Positions 1 through 7,353 of a DNA stretch of 35,260 nucleotides are shown here, in pieces. Source of the DNA: JBDKGD01 sp964513095 (GTDB taxonomy: Bacteria > Patescibacteriota > Minisyncoccia > UBA6257 > 2-01-FULL-56-20); contig CAZELH010000003.1 in the NCBI GenBank assembly GCA_964513095.1, positions 1-35,260 of the forward strand, given 5' to 3'. The notes beneath the pieces were generated by a model that worked only from the letters and a program-made list of their open reading frames with translations, made no database searches and had not been told where the DNA came from. The stretch's first letter is position 1. Each line of letters opens with the position of its first letter. The translations under genes were made by a program, and so were the position numbers.

Positions 1-23
1 CAATCTTTTAACCGCGCTTCGCG

Positions 24-2150
24 CTATATCTCAATAATCACCGGAATGATCATTGGTCGGCGCTGGGTCTTGCCAAAGATGTATTGACCTAACTGTTCGC
101 GAAGCATCGTCTTTACGTAATCCGGTTCTGGCTCCTTGGTGCCCGTTAACTTTTCCATAATGGCGTGAGTTTTAACGCGCAAATCCTCAACGAACTCCTG
201 ATTATTTTTCAGATGAATAAATCCACGAGAAATAATATCCGGATTTTTTAAGGGGCGACCGGTGCTTCGTGAGATGGTGGCAATGGCAATGAGCATTCCT
301 TCCTCTGCTAAATTTTTACGATCACGCAACACCACTTCTTCCACGTCGCCCACGCCGAGTCCATCAACCATCACAAAGCTTGTTTCAATAATTTCTTTTG
401 TGAGGCGAACACCCTCATTTGATAATTCCGTCACCAAACCATTATCGGAGAGGATCGTGTTTGATTTTGGCACACCCGCTTCCCACGCAATCTGAGTATT
501 GGCGGCGCGCATGAAGTAGTAGCCATGAACCGGCAAGAAGTATTTTGGTTTCATCAACTCGATAACCATTTTGAGGTCATCTTTTGGTGCATGTCCGCTG
601 GAGTGAATATCCATAACCGACGATTTATACACGATAGCGCCTTGGCGACACAAATTGTCTTGCAAGACTTGCAAGTCGCGTTCGTTCCCCGGAATAACGG
701 AAGCGGAAAACACAACGACATCGCCGGTTTTAATGGTAACGACGCGGTGCTCGCCAGAAACCATTTTCGCCAATCCGGCATTCACTTCGCCTTGCCCGCC
801 GGTCGTGATGATAAGGATTTTTTCGTCTTTATATTTTGGCAATTCTTCCATCGGCAAAATAGTCCCTTGCTGTGACTTGATGATGCCAAGGTTTTGCGCA
901 ATTTGAATGTTGCCCTTCATGGAGTAGCCGTTCAAGAAAATCCGACGACCATGCTTTTCGGCAATTTTTACCAACTCGGCGATACGACTGATCATTGAAG
1001 AAAACGTGGCGATAATCACGCGCCCTTCCGCTTTCATGAGAAGTTCTTCTAAGTTCTTTTCAACCACTTTTTCAGATAACGAGCGACCCGGTTTCATAGC
1101 ACTGGTGCTATCAAGCATCAGTGTGTGAATTCCTTGGCGGCCAATTTCCGCGAATTCTTCTAATCCCTGTGGTTGTTCGTTGGCGTCGTAGTCGATTTTA
1201 AAATCAGCAAAGTGCACAATATTTCCCACGGGAGTACGGAGTGAGATACCGGTGGTGTCAGGAATGTTATGCGCGACACCAAAGAATTCGGCAGTGAAAT
1301 ATTCTCCCAAACGGACAACGTCACGATTTTTAACTATGCCAAAGCGCAATTTTGGAAGATTAGGAAATTCTTCATGGCGTTTTTCGATCAACGCTTTTGT
1401 AAGTGTGGTGGCGTAAATAATCGGATTGCCGAGTTTTTCAATGATAAACGGCAAGGCACCAATGTGATCGAGGTGACCATGGGTAACTAAAATACCACGA
1501 ATATTTTGCTTCTTTTTTTCGAGGTATTCAGTGTTGGGAATAATGTAGTCAACGCCCGGTGTTTCTTCGTCGGCAAATCCCAAACCGGCATCAATGATGA
1601 CGATTTCATCTTTGTATTCGAAAAACATCATATTGCGACCAACTTCTTCAAGTCCGCCGAGTGCGACAAAACGAACCGCTTCACCGTTGCCACTTTCAAT
1701 CAGTTGCTCGCCGTCGGGGCGACGACGAATGGTGCGCGTTGCACCAGACGCTGCTTTCAGGGGAGACGGGCCGGCACCACCGCGAACACCCATGCGGGGG
1801 CCACGAGGAGCGCGAGCACCACCTCCACCATGAAATCCGGAACGCTCACGACCACTGGTTCCGCCACGATTTCCTGAAAAAGTGTTGTGTCGAGAACCGG
1901 TCGCTGGGCGACTAGTGTGATGAGGTGTTCCTGATGGCGCGGTGGAAGCGCCAGAAGAACCTTCTGGTCGGTACGCAAAGCGACCACCAACGCTAGCAGG
2001 TGTCGCAGATGATCCGCCTTGATATGGGCGACGATGAGGCGCGCTGGAGGCAGGGCCTGCGGGGCGCGCAAAACGACGAGGTGAAAAACCACCTGATCGA
2101 CGCGGAGGACGATTTGTGTTGTCCGGCCGCGATTGAGGATGTGTATCCAT
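24..2150 (-). CDS. rnj: Ribonuclease J with long R/G-rich N-terminal extension
   Basis: RNase J is a metallo-beta-lactamase/beta-CASP enzyme that degrades and matures RNA as a 5' exonuclease and endonuclease. The translated protein has the zinc motif HGHLDH at about residues 224-229, a DFK aspartate strand after NIVHFA, and the late PVHG motif typical of the family. The ATG at 2150 gives 708 aa, against about 555 aa for typical RNase J. The excess is residues 1-158, a low-complexity region rich in Arg, Gly, Ser and Pro that is probably disordered and RNA-binding. An in-frame TTG at 2243 would add 31 hydrophobic residues, but nothing supports it. No clear Shine-Dalgarno is visible. The gene ends close to the window edge. 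RNase J itself is certain; the role of the extension is inference. Confidence 0.95.
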   Translation of the reverse strand: MDTHPQSRPDNTNRPPRRSGGFSPRRFARPAGPASSAPHRRPYQGGSSATPASVGGRFAYRPEGSSGASTAPSGTPHHTSRPATGSRHNTFSGNRGGTSGRERSGFHGGGGARAPRGPRMGVRGGAGPSPLKAASGATRTIRRRPDGEQLIESGNGEAVRFVALGGLEEVGRNMMFFEYKDEIVIIDAGLGFADEETPGVDYIIPNTEYLEKKKQNIRGILVTHGHLDHIGALPFIIEKLGNPIIYATTLTKALIEKRHEEFPNLPKLRFGIVKNRDVVRLGEYFTAEFFGVAHNIPDTTGISLRTPVGNIVHFADFKIDYDANEQPQGLEEFAEIGRQGIHTLMLDSTSAMKPGRSLSEKVVEKNLEELLMKAEGRVIIATFSSMISRIAELVKIAEKHGRRIFLNGYSMKGNIQIAQNLGIIKSQQGTILPMEELPKYKDEKILIITTGGQGEVNAGLAKMVSGEHRVVTIKTGDVVVFSASVIPGNERDLQVLQDNLCRQGAIVYKSSVMDIHSSGHAPKDDLKMVIELMKPKYFLPVHGYYFMRAANTQIAWEAGVPKSNTILSDNGLVTELSNEGVRLTKEIIETSFVMVDGLGVGDVEEVVLRDRKNLAEEGMLIAIATISRSTGRPLKNPDIISRGFIHLKNNQEFVEDLRVKTHAIMEKLTGTKEPEPDYVKTMLREQLGQYIFGKTQRRPMIIPVIIEI

Positions 2151-2284
2151 AAATATAGATAAATAAAATAAATTGAATAATGCCGATGTATAAAACAATC
2201 GGAAAGAATAAGATAAGAAGTATTGTTTTTTCCGTGGGCTCAAAAAATGAGCGATGGTTAAAACATACCATTCTTATTACTTTG

Positions 2285-2366
2285 TGGGCGGGGAGGGACT
2301 TGAACCCTCAAGCCTTGCGGCATACGAACCTGAATCGTACGTGTTTGCCAATTTCACCACCTGCCC
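2285..2366 (-). tRNA. tRNA-Leu (CAG anticodon)
   Basis: On the minus strand the sequence folds as a class II tRNA. The acceptor is GGGCAGG with CCCGCCC (one A-C mismatch at the fifth pair). The D-arm holds the usual leucine sequence GTGAAATTGGC. The anticodon stem TACGA/TCGTA carries the loop TTCAGGT, so the anticodon is CAG and reads CUG. The long variable arm GCC-GCAA-GGC and T-arm GAGGG-TTCAAGT-CCCTC confirm type and identity. The discriminator base is A, and CCA is not encoded (CAA follows), so CCA must be added by the nucleotidyltransferase. Confidence 0.95.
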
Positions 2367-2402
2367 GTGGAGTGACTTCGTAAAAGAAATCAGCGAAAGA
2401 TA

Positions 2403-2431
2403 ACTATATCATAAATAAGAACAAAAGTAAA
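2403..2431 (-). promoter_or_regulatory. Putative promoter of tRNA-Leu
   Basis: On the minus strand TTTACT and TATAGT are separated by 17 bp, and transcription would start about 30 bp before the tRNA. The -35 box matches consensus at only four of six positions. No other gene lies between this site and the tRNA. Confidence 0.4.
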
Positions 2432-2465
2432 AGACGCATTCAAGAGAACTCTCTATAATACTACA

Positions 2466-4100
2466 CTACCATAATCCTTTTTTGTGCCAGCTGGAAATCG
2501 TTTGGAATCGATCGGCTGGGTGAGAGAGAGTGTTTGCGAAATTTCCAGTAATGGTAGTGGCGGTAACATAGGTATAAAAAGGAGTGAATAAAAAGACAAC
2601 GGGAACATCTTGGGTGATTGTTGTGCGAATGCGTTCAAGTTGGGTAGTGCGCCCGCTTTCAGTGGGGGTTCGTCGCACCGTTTCAAGGAGGGTGTCGATT
2701 TGTTTGTTATTGTACATGGAAATATTGAGCCCGGGAGAAAATCGCGCAGATGAGTGCCAAAACGCGAAGAGATCGTTTGTTGGGCCGAGCGAATTTCCAA
2801 ACAATAAAATTTCATAATCACGATTTTTAATAGCACCTGCGGTAATATCCGCAATCGGCGCAACGCTCACAGTGACGGAAGCGCCAATGTGTACGAGATC
2901 TTCAGCAATTAACTCAGCGGTTTTTTTCAAAAAAGGAACGTCGGGAGTGATTAAAGTAAATGCCAACGGAGTCTTCGCGGTTTTTTCAACTTTCATGCGA
3001 GTGCCGGATGCAGTGGTGAGGTAGCCAGCGTCATCAAGTAATGCCTGTGCCTGATCAAGCGAAGGAGCGCTTGGTTGTGTGGGGGGGAGGGTCGAAAGTA
3101 AGGGGAATGAAAGAGGGGTGGCATTTCCCAAAAGCGCGTCTTTCACAAGCCTATCTTTGTTGATTGCCAAAGAAAGGGCAGTGCGAACGCGTGTATCGGC
3201 AAGTGGTTTAGATTTGCTTTGATTGAAAAAGAGCGCGTAATACGTGGGAACGGTAAAAGAATGAGCGGTGTACTCTCGAGTAATAGTGTTTGAGTATGAA
3301 GCGTCAGGAGCGCTAAAGGCATCAAGAACCCCTATGTCGTACGCACGATACAATTCCGTAGCATTCGGATAAAACGCGAGGGTGAGCGCCGAGAGCGCGG
3401 GGTGTTCACCAAAATAGCGAGGCGAAGCAGTTAATTGGAACGTACTAATAAAACCATTCGCGAGTCGATCATATGAAGCAAATTGATACATACCACTCCC
3501 GACTGGTTTTAAATGGTAGTCGCTTAAATGCCAGTTACTAGTGGGAACGTCAGCATAGATATGCTTTGGAACGATAAAAAGATTGGAAAAGTTTTCAGGG
3601 AAAAATACGTATGGAGCAGGAAGAGTGATCTCAAGTTCTATCTCGCTCACGCGCGTTACTTTCACACCTCGCCACACGGAAGCAAGCGGTGAAACACTCC
3701 CGTCTTCTTGGATGCGCGCAATAGTAAAGATAACATCATCACTTGTGAGGCGCTTGCCATCATGCCAGTAGACGTTGTCGCGGAGTCGAATGCGCCACGC
3801 GCTGGCAGGGGTCGTGTCAGGTTTTTCTTCTATCTTGCTTGCCACATCGGTTAATGTGCTAAAGAGGAGTCGCACAAGTGCGCGATCGGTGTCTGAGGTC
3901 GCAAGAATTGGATTTGGATTCTTTGGTTGACCAACAACACCCTCAATAAACGTAGCGCGCGAAAAAGGGAGTGGTGATTTTTGAGAAAATTCCCAACCCA
4001 CAATGGTGATGATGCCAATGCAAAACATCATAGCAGCACCCAAAAAAATAATTCGTTCAGTACGAGTAAAAGAATGAAAGAGTTGTTTCAAGAAGCCCAT
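2466..4100 (-). CDS. ABC transporter substrate-binding protein, peptide (SBP_bac_5) family
   Basis: This 544-aa protein resembles family 5 extracellular solute-binding proteins, which capture oligopeptides or other solutes for an ABC importer. Visible family features are RLLFSTL near the start of the mature domain, WHDGKRLTSDDVIFT, and the later DTRVRTALSLAINKDRL segment. The N-terminus has a basic stretch and one hydrophobic segment (about residues 17-39) without a clear lipobox, so it is probably membrane-anchored rather than a lipoprotein. The ATG at 4100 is preferred over an in-frame TTG at 4124; an AGGA lies about 11 nt upstream of the ATG. No permease or ATPase genes are adjacent, so the importer partners must be elsewhere or the protein has another role. 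Confidence 0.88.
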   Translation of the reverse strand: MGFLKQLFHSFTRTERIIFLGAAMMFCIGIITIVGWEFSQKSPLPFSRATFIEGVVGQPKNPNPILATSDTDRALVRLLFSTLTDVASKIEEKPDTTPASAWRIRLRDNVYWHDGKRLTSDDVIFTIARIQEDGSVSPLASVWRGVKVTRVSEIELEITLPAPYVFFPENFSNLFIVPKHIYADVPTSNWHLSDYHLKPVGSGMYQFASYDRLANGFISTFQLTASPRYFGEHPALSALTLAFYPNATELYRAYDIGVLDAFSAPDASYSNTITREYTAHSFTVPTYYALFFNQSKSKPLADTRVRTALSLAINKDRLVKDALLGNATPLSFPLLSTLPPTQPSAPSLDQAQALLDDAGYLTTASGTRMKVEKTAKTPLAFTLITPDVPFLKKTAELIAEDLVHIGASVTVSVAPIADITAGAIKNRDYEILLFGNSLGPTNDLFAFWHSSARFSPGLNISMYNNKQIDTLLETVRRTPTESGRTTQLERIRTTITQDVPVVFLFTPFYTYVTATTITGNFANTLSHPADRFQTISSWHKKGLW

Positions 4101-4183
4101 AAAATAAGTATATCCTAAAAACAAGAATTAAGAATTAAGAAGTATGATGAATAGTGTAAATACAATCTTGTGCGAAACAGGTA

Positions 4184-4199
4184 TTGTTTGTGCAAACAA
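4184..4199. repeat. Short inverted repeat between secG and the solute-binding protein gene
   Basis: Seven-base arms TTGTTTG and CAAACAA are separated by two bases. The element sits in the 126-bp gap upstream of the solute-binding protein gene. It has no downstream T-run on the minus strand, so it is not a standard terminator; an operator is possible but unproven. Confidence 0.4.
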
Positions 4200-4226
4200 A
4201 AAAATCGCAATGTATTTTTCCTATCT

Positions 4227-4442
4227 TTAACGAATCACTTGCCAGAGGGCAATACCAGCAAACAATGCAATGGAAACGATGGTGCCATAAAAAATAACAC
4301 GCTCAAGGCCACGACGAGTTTGGTACGCGCCACCATCGGTTCCACCACTCAAAAAACTAGAAATACCCGAAGATCGCTCTTGAAGAATAATGAAAACAAT
4401 GATAACAACCGCAAGAATAATTTGAATAATTGAAAGTGTCAT
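4227..4442 (-). CDS. secG: Protein translocase subunit SecG
   Basis: This 71-aa protein has the SecG layout: a first transmembrane helix (about residues 5-20), a short loop with LQERSSG and a glycine-rich FLSGGTDGGAYQTRRG segment, then a second helix (about 51-68). SecG is the small accessory subunit of the SecYEG channel and assists SecA-driven protein export across the cytoplasmic membrane. Length matches the family (about 70-110 aa). The start is the ATG at 4442. It lies 15 bp downstream of the small membrane protein gene on the same strand, so the two are probably cotranscribed. Confidence 0.93.
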   Translation of the reverse strand: MTLSIIQIILAVVIIVFIILQERSSGISSFLSGGTDGGAYQTRRGLERVIFYGTIVSIALFAGIALWQVIR

Positions 4443-4457
4443 AGAGATAATAGTAAT

Positions 4458-4808
4458 TTACCGTTCGGCGGCGTGAAAAAGAAAGTTGATGATGCCAATC
4501 AGAATTGCACTATAGAACAAAGCAGGAATACTGCTGATGGCAACTGCAGGGGAAAGAACATCAACAATCTTTAAAACGATTGCGTTTACAATAATCAGTC
4601 CTAAGCCCAAAGTCAAAATAATGACGGGACCAAACAAGAGTGTTAAAAAGGGCTTTATGGTCACATTTAAGAAGGTTAAAATCGCAGCAACAATAAGGAG
4701 ATCGGCGGGATTGAAGGCAATGTGAAAGCCAGCAATCCAATAGGAGGCGATAAGGAGAGCCAATACGTTGGCTGCCCACATAATGACAATTCGTCCTAAA
4801 GCATGCAT
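4458..4808 (-). CDS. Phage holin family 4 / YvlD-like membrane protein
   Basis: This 116-aa protein has four predicted hydrophobic helices (about residues 8-27, 34-50, 54-77 and 88-112). Conserved features include NPADLL, the LNVTIKPFLTLL segment and GLGLIIVNAIVLK. This pattern is typical of the widespread 'phage holin family protein' or YvlD family, whose cellular function is not established. It is not evidence of a prophage, since the family is common in ordinary chromosomes. A TATACT box at 4817-4822 on the minus strand would start transcription only a few bases before the ATG. Confidence 0.85.
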   Translation of the reverse strand: MHALGRIVIMWAANVLALLIASYWIAGFHIAFNPADLLIVAAILTFLNVTIKPFLTLLFGPVIILTLGLGLIIVNAIVLKIVDVLSPAVAISSIPALFYSAILIGIINFLFHAAER

Positions 4809-4826
4809 TACCTATAAGTATATCAC

Positions 4827-4882
4827 AAAACCATCAAAAAAGAAAGGGTAAGGTCAAAAAACCCTTATTTTTCAATGGTTTT
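4827..4882 (-). terminator. Possible terminator downstream of gpmI (nested inverted repeats)
   Basis: Outer arms AAAACCAT (4827-4834) and ATGGTTTT (4875-4882) enclose inner arms AAGGGT (4844-4849) and ACCCTT (4861-4866). On the minus strand the inner hairpin is followed by TCTTTTTTG, which could terminate gpmI transcripts. The loop is long and the stem short, so support is moderate at best. Confidence 0.4.
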
Positions 4883-4925
4883 GAGGTGGTGGTGGGGGTA
4901 GGGAAGATCGCACGAAATGCTCGGG

Positions 4926-6455
4926 TTACTGGAGTTGCTTAAGGAGGCTCGTCCCTGTCATTTCAGATGGTTTTGGGATCTGCATAATCTCGAGAATGGT
5001 GGGAGCAACATCAGCAAGACTTCCACCAGTGTCATTTCGTAGATTTTTTGAGACAACGAAATGATGCCCTTTCAGTTCTGGCGCAATGAGGATAAGGGGC
5101 ACCGGATTAGGATCGTGAGAGGTATCGGGTCTGCCAGTCTGCGGATCGAAGACACGCTCAACATTGCCGTGATCGGAGGTAATGCACACAATGGTATCGG
5201 TGCCTTCAATGGCGGTGAGAATGCGAGCAATTTGTTGGTCGAGCGTCGTCACTGCGGTAAGCGATGCCGAATAATCACCCGTATGTCCAATCATGTCGCC
5301 GTTGGGGAAATTAATAAGGACAAAATCAAATGATTTTTCAGTAATAGCGGAAATTGCCCGATCACCAATTTCTTGGGCGCGCAATTCTGGATGCTCTGCA
5401 ACGTGAGGAGTTTGAAGAGAAGGAATAAGAACGCGATATTCGTTGGGGAATGGTTGTTCTTGGAGCGCGTTAAAAAAATAGGTAATGTGGGCGTACTTAT
5501 AAGATTCGGTAACGCGGAATTGTGTTTTGCCCGCACTCGCCAAAACTTCACCGAGTGGATGAGGAACAGAAGTAGTGCCAAACACTACAGGACAAGGAAA
5601 ATCCGCCTTGTACGGTGTCATTGTTGCAAAAAAACAGTTGGGAAAAACAGTCCGCGCAAACGAAGAAAATTGCGGATCCACAAAACTAGATGCGAGTTGA
5701 CGAATAGAATCTTCTCGAAAATTAAAAAACACCACCGCGTCGCCGTCGGCAATCGCACCCTCGCTCTGTAAAAGGGTGGGAGGAAAAAACTCTTCCGACT
5801 TGGTTGTTTCCGCGCTTGTTTTTAAGAGATCGACAAGTGGTGCGGTGGCGCCAGGCGCGTTTCCAGTGAGAACAGAATATGTTTTTTGGGTTAAATCCCA
5901 GTTACCCGTTCTGTCCATGCCAAAATATCGTCCAGAAACGCTGGCGATGCGATCGGCGGGTATTGGAAGAAGTAGGCGATCGATGGTGCCCGGAGGACTA
6001 TCCTTGCCGTCGGCAAAGAGATGAAGCCAAAACGGAATGCCAGCATCATTCGCCAATTTCATAAGTGCAGTAAGGTGGTCAGTGTGCGCATGGACGGGTT
6101 TATCGGTAAGAAGTCCAATAAAATGAATCCTTGATTTGTGGGTTCGCGCGTGCTCGCATGCCGCGCGCAACGTTTCATTTTCAAAAAATGTTCCATCGGC
6201 AATGCTCATCGAAATGCGGGGAAAATGTTGATAGATAACGCGTCCGGCGCCAATGGTTAAGTGGCCAACTTCGCTATTTCCTGTTTCTCCCCACGGTAAT
6301 CCAATTTCAATCCCCGAAGCTTGCAAGCTGGTTGTTGGGTAGTCGCGCATTACGGAAAGCAATGTTTGTGGGCGTGCCGACCAGATTGGATTTGAATTAT
6401 CTTCCGGTCCAATTCCAAAACCATCAAGAATAATAAGAACAACAGTTCTGCGCAT
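4926..6455 (-). CDS. gpmI: 2,3-bisphosphoglycerate-independent phosphoglycerate mutase
   Basis: GpmI interconverts 3- and 2-phosphoglycerate in glycolysis using two Mn ions and a phosphoserine intermediate. The 509-aa length is normal. The metal-binding ILDGFG occurs at about residues 9-14, the catalytic serine is Ser61 in GNSEVGH, and later metal motifs include GDMIGHTGD and DHGNVE. The ATG at 6455 starts MRRTVVL directly before the first motif; the open frame further upstream overlaps a terminator and is not used. A TACAAT -10 box at 6463-6468 lies 7 bp before the start codon, suggesting a leaderless transcript. Identification is firm. Confidence 0.96.
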   Translation of the reverse strand: MRRTVVLIILDGFGIGPEDNSNPIWSARPQTLLSVMRDYPTTSLQASGIEIGLPWGETGNSEVGHLTIGAGRVIYQHFPRISMSIADGTFFENETLRAACEHARTHKSRIHFIGLLTDKPVHAHTDHLTALMKLANDAGIPFWLHLFADGKDSPPGTIDRLLLPIPADRIASVSGRYFGMDRTGNWDLTQKTYSVLTGNAPGATAPLVDLLKTSAETTKSEEFFPPTLLQSEGAIADGDAVVFFNFREDSIRQLASSFVDPQFSSFARTVFPNCFFATMTPYKADFPCPVVFGTTSVPHPLGEVLASAGKTQFRVTESYKYAHITYFFNALQEQPFPNEYRVLIPSLQTPHVAEHPELRAQEIGDRAISAITEKSFDFVLINFPNGDMIGHTGDYSASLTAVTTLDQQIARILTAIEGTDTIVCITSDHGNVERVFDPQTGRPDTSHDPNPVPLILIAPELKGHHFVVSKNLRNDTGGSLADVAPTILEIMQIPKPSEMTGTSLLKQLQ

Positions 6456-6462
6456 ATTCTTT

Positions 6463-6492
6463 ATTGTACGAGAAATGCGTAAACTCGACCAA
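6463..6492 (-). promoter_or_regulatory. Putative promoter of gpmI (leaderless type)
   Basis: On the minus strand TTGGTC and TACAAT are separated by 18 bp. The -10 box is good and the -35 weak. Initiation about 7 bp downstream would fall at or next to the ATG at 6455. The site begins immediately after the terminator of the upstream gene, consistent with an independent transcript. Confidence 0.45.
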
Positions 6493-6493
6493 T

Positions 6494-6532
6494 AAAAAAG
6501 CCCCATTCAGTTTTTTTCAAACTGAATGGGGC
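6494..6532 (-). terminator. Rho-independent terminator of the 216-aa gene
   Basis: On the minus strand a perfect 14-bp stem (GCCCCATTCAGTTT paired with AAACTGAATGGGGC, 6500-6532) is followed directly by TTTTTT (6494-6499). It lies 20 bp beyond the stop codon of the gene at 6553-7203. Confidence 0.9.
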
Positions 6533-6552
6533 GGGCGCGAAATAATGAGAAG

Positions 6553-7203
6553 TTATTCGCGCATCATTCTTCTCGCAACGAGGATTTTTTCATCGACACG
6601 ATACTCGATGGTTATATTGAGCGGGAAGAGGTAGGGTTCCCCAGTGGAACAACACCGCTCAATAATTTTTTTCCCAAGAGTTTTTAAAACTAAAAAACAG
6701 AGCGCTGTCTCGCATTCGAAGTGCCCCAAGAGTATCTTTTGAATGCGATCGTAAGCTTCATCTTCGCGCACGCCAACAAATAAAAAATCTTCGTTAAGTC
6801 GCAGTGGTTTGCTTGGTGATTTTGCAAGAGTCGTCTCGATGAGTTTGATTACACTCATAACAACAGCCCGTATAGAATCGATAGCCATTTCGCGAAAGTC
6901 TTCTGAGGTAGGGATAGTATCAGTGTCTTGTGCTTCTCGAGCGACTTCCAAGAGCTTTTTCGCCAAGATTTTTATGTCACTGTTATCAATTGTCAAAAGT
7001 TCAGCGGAGAGATTGTCATGAATTTTCTGAAAATCTTCGCGATGCTTTTGTGGAGCATATTTTTTCGCAAAAGTTTCAGTGAGAGTCAAAAGCACAGATT
7101 CCTCTTCTGTAATTAACGAAATAAGAGAAGAAAAAAGAGCCCTGTTCTTCAATATCTCTTCCGGAGAAGCGATCATGTCTTTCGGAATAGTAACGTTTAG
7201 CAT
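6553..7203 (-). CDS. Hypothetical protein, 216 aa
   Basis: I do not recognise this protein. It is predicted soluble, with no signal peptide or transmembrane segment, and looks mostly helical and charged in the first 130 residues, followed by a segment (about 150-215) that may form a small alpha/beta unit ending in YRVDEKILVARRMM. There is one Cys pair (RCC) near residue 185. A GAGG Shine-Dalgarno lies 8 nt before the ATG at 7203, and a strong terminator follows the stop, so it is very likely a genuine single-gene transcript. It is divergent from rny, with a 150-bp gap between them. Function is unknown. Confidence 0.8.
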   Translation of the reverse strand: MLNVTIPKDMIASPEEILKNRALFSSLISLITEEESVLLTLTETFAKKYAPQKHREDFQKIHDNLSAELLTIDNSDIKILAKKLLEVAREAQDTDTIPTSEDFREMAIDSIRAVVMSVIKLIETTLAKSPSKPLRLNEDFLFVGVREDEAYDRIQKILLGHFECETALCFLVLKTLGKKIIERCCSTGEPYLFPLNITIEYRVDEKILVARRMMRE

Positions 7204-7339
7204 GATAAATACCTCAAGAAAAAGGATAAGGAGAGATTGTGAAGGTACGACGTACGATAGTCGCGGATATCAGTACTACGGGGGCCATTGTACAGATAAT
7301 ATGCTAGAATTGCAAGAGGAACATATTATGAACTCTCCC

Positions 7340-7345
7340 TATATA
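7340..7345 (+). promoter_or_regulatory. Candidate -10 box just upstream of rny
   Basis: TATATA lies 8 bp before the rny ATG, so transcription would begin almost at the start codon. No convincing -35 is visible 16-18 bp upstream, and no Shine-Dalgarno precedes the ATG. Confidence 0.3.
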
Positions 7346-7353
7346 ACACAACA

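Noticed and set aside
1..23. Small GCGC-GAA-GCGC hairpin downstream of RNase J
   Set aside because: The stem is four pairs with a three-base loop and the expected T-run would lie partly beyond the window edge, so a terminator cannot be supported.
1506..2092. Several overlapping open frames opposite the R/G-rich part of RNase J
   Set aside because: They are shadows of a GC-rich, biased coding region, with Arg/Ala/Pro-rich low-complexity translations and no domains or start signals.
2151..2243. TTG-initiated N-terminal extension of RNase J
   Set aside because: It adds a hydrophobic segment without ribosome binding site, and the ATG at 2150 starts the hydrophilic R/G-rich region directly.
4458..4808. 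Holin-family membrane protein as a sign of a prophage
   Set aside because: No phage genes lie nearby, and this family is common in ordinary chromosomes.
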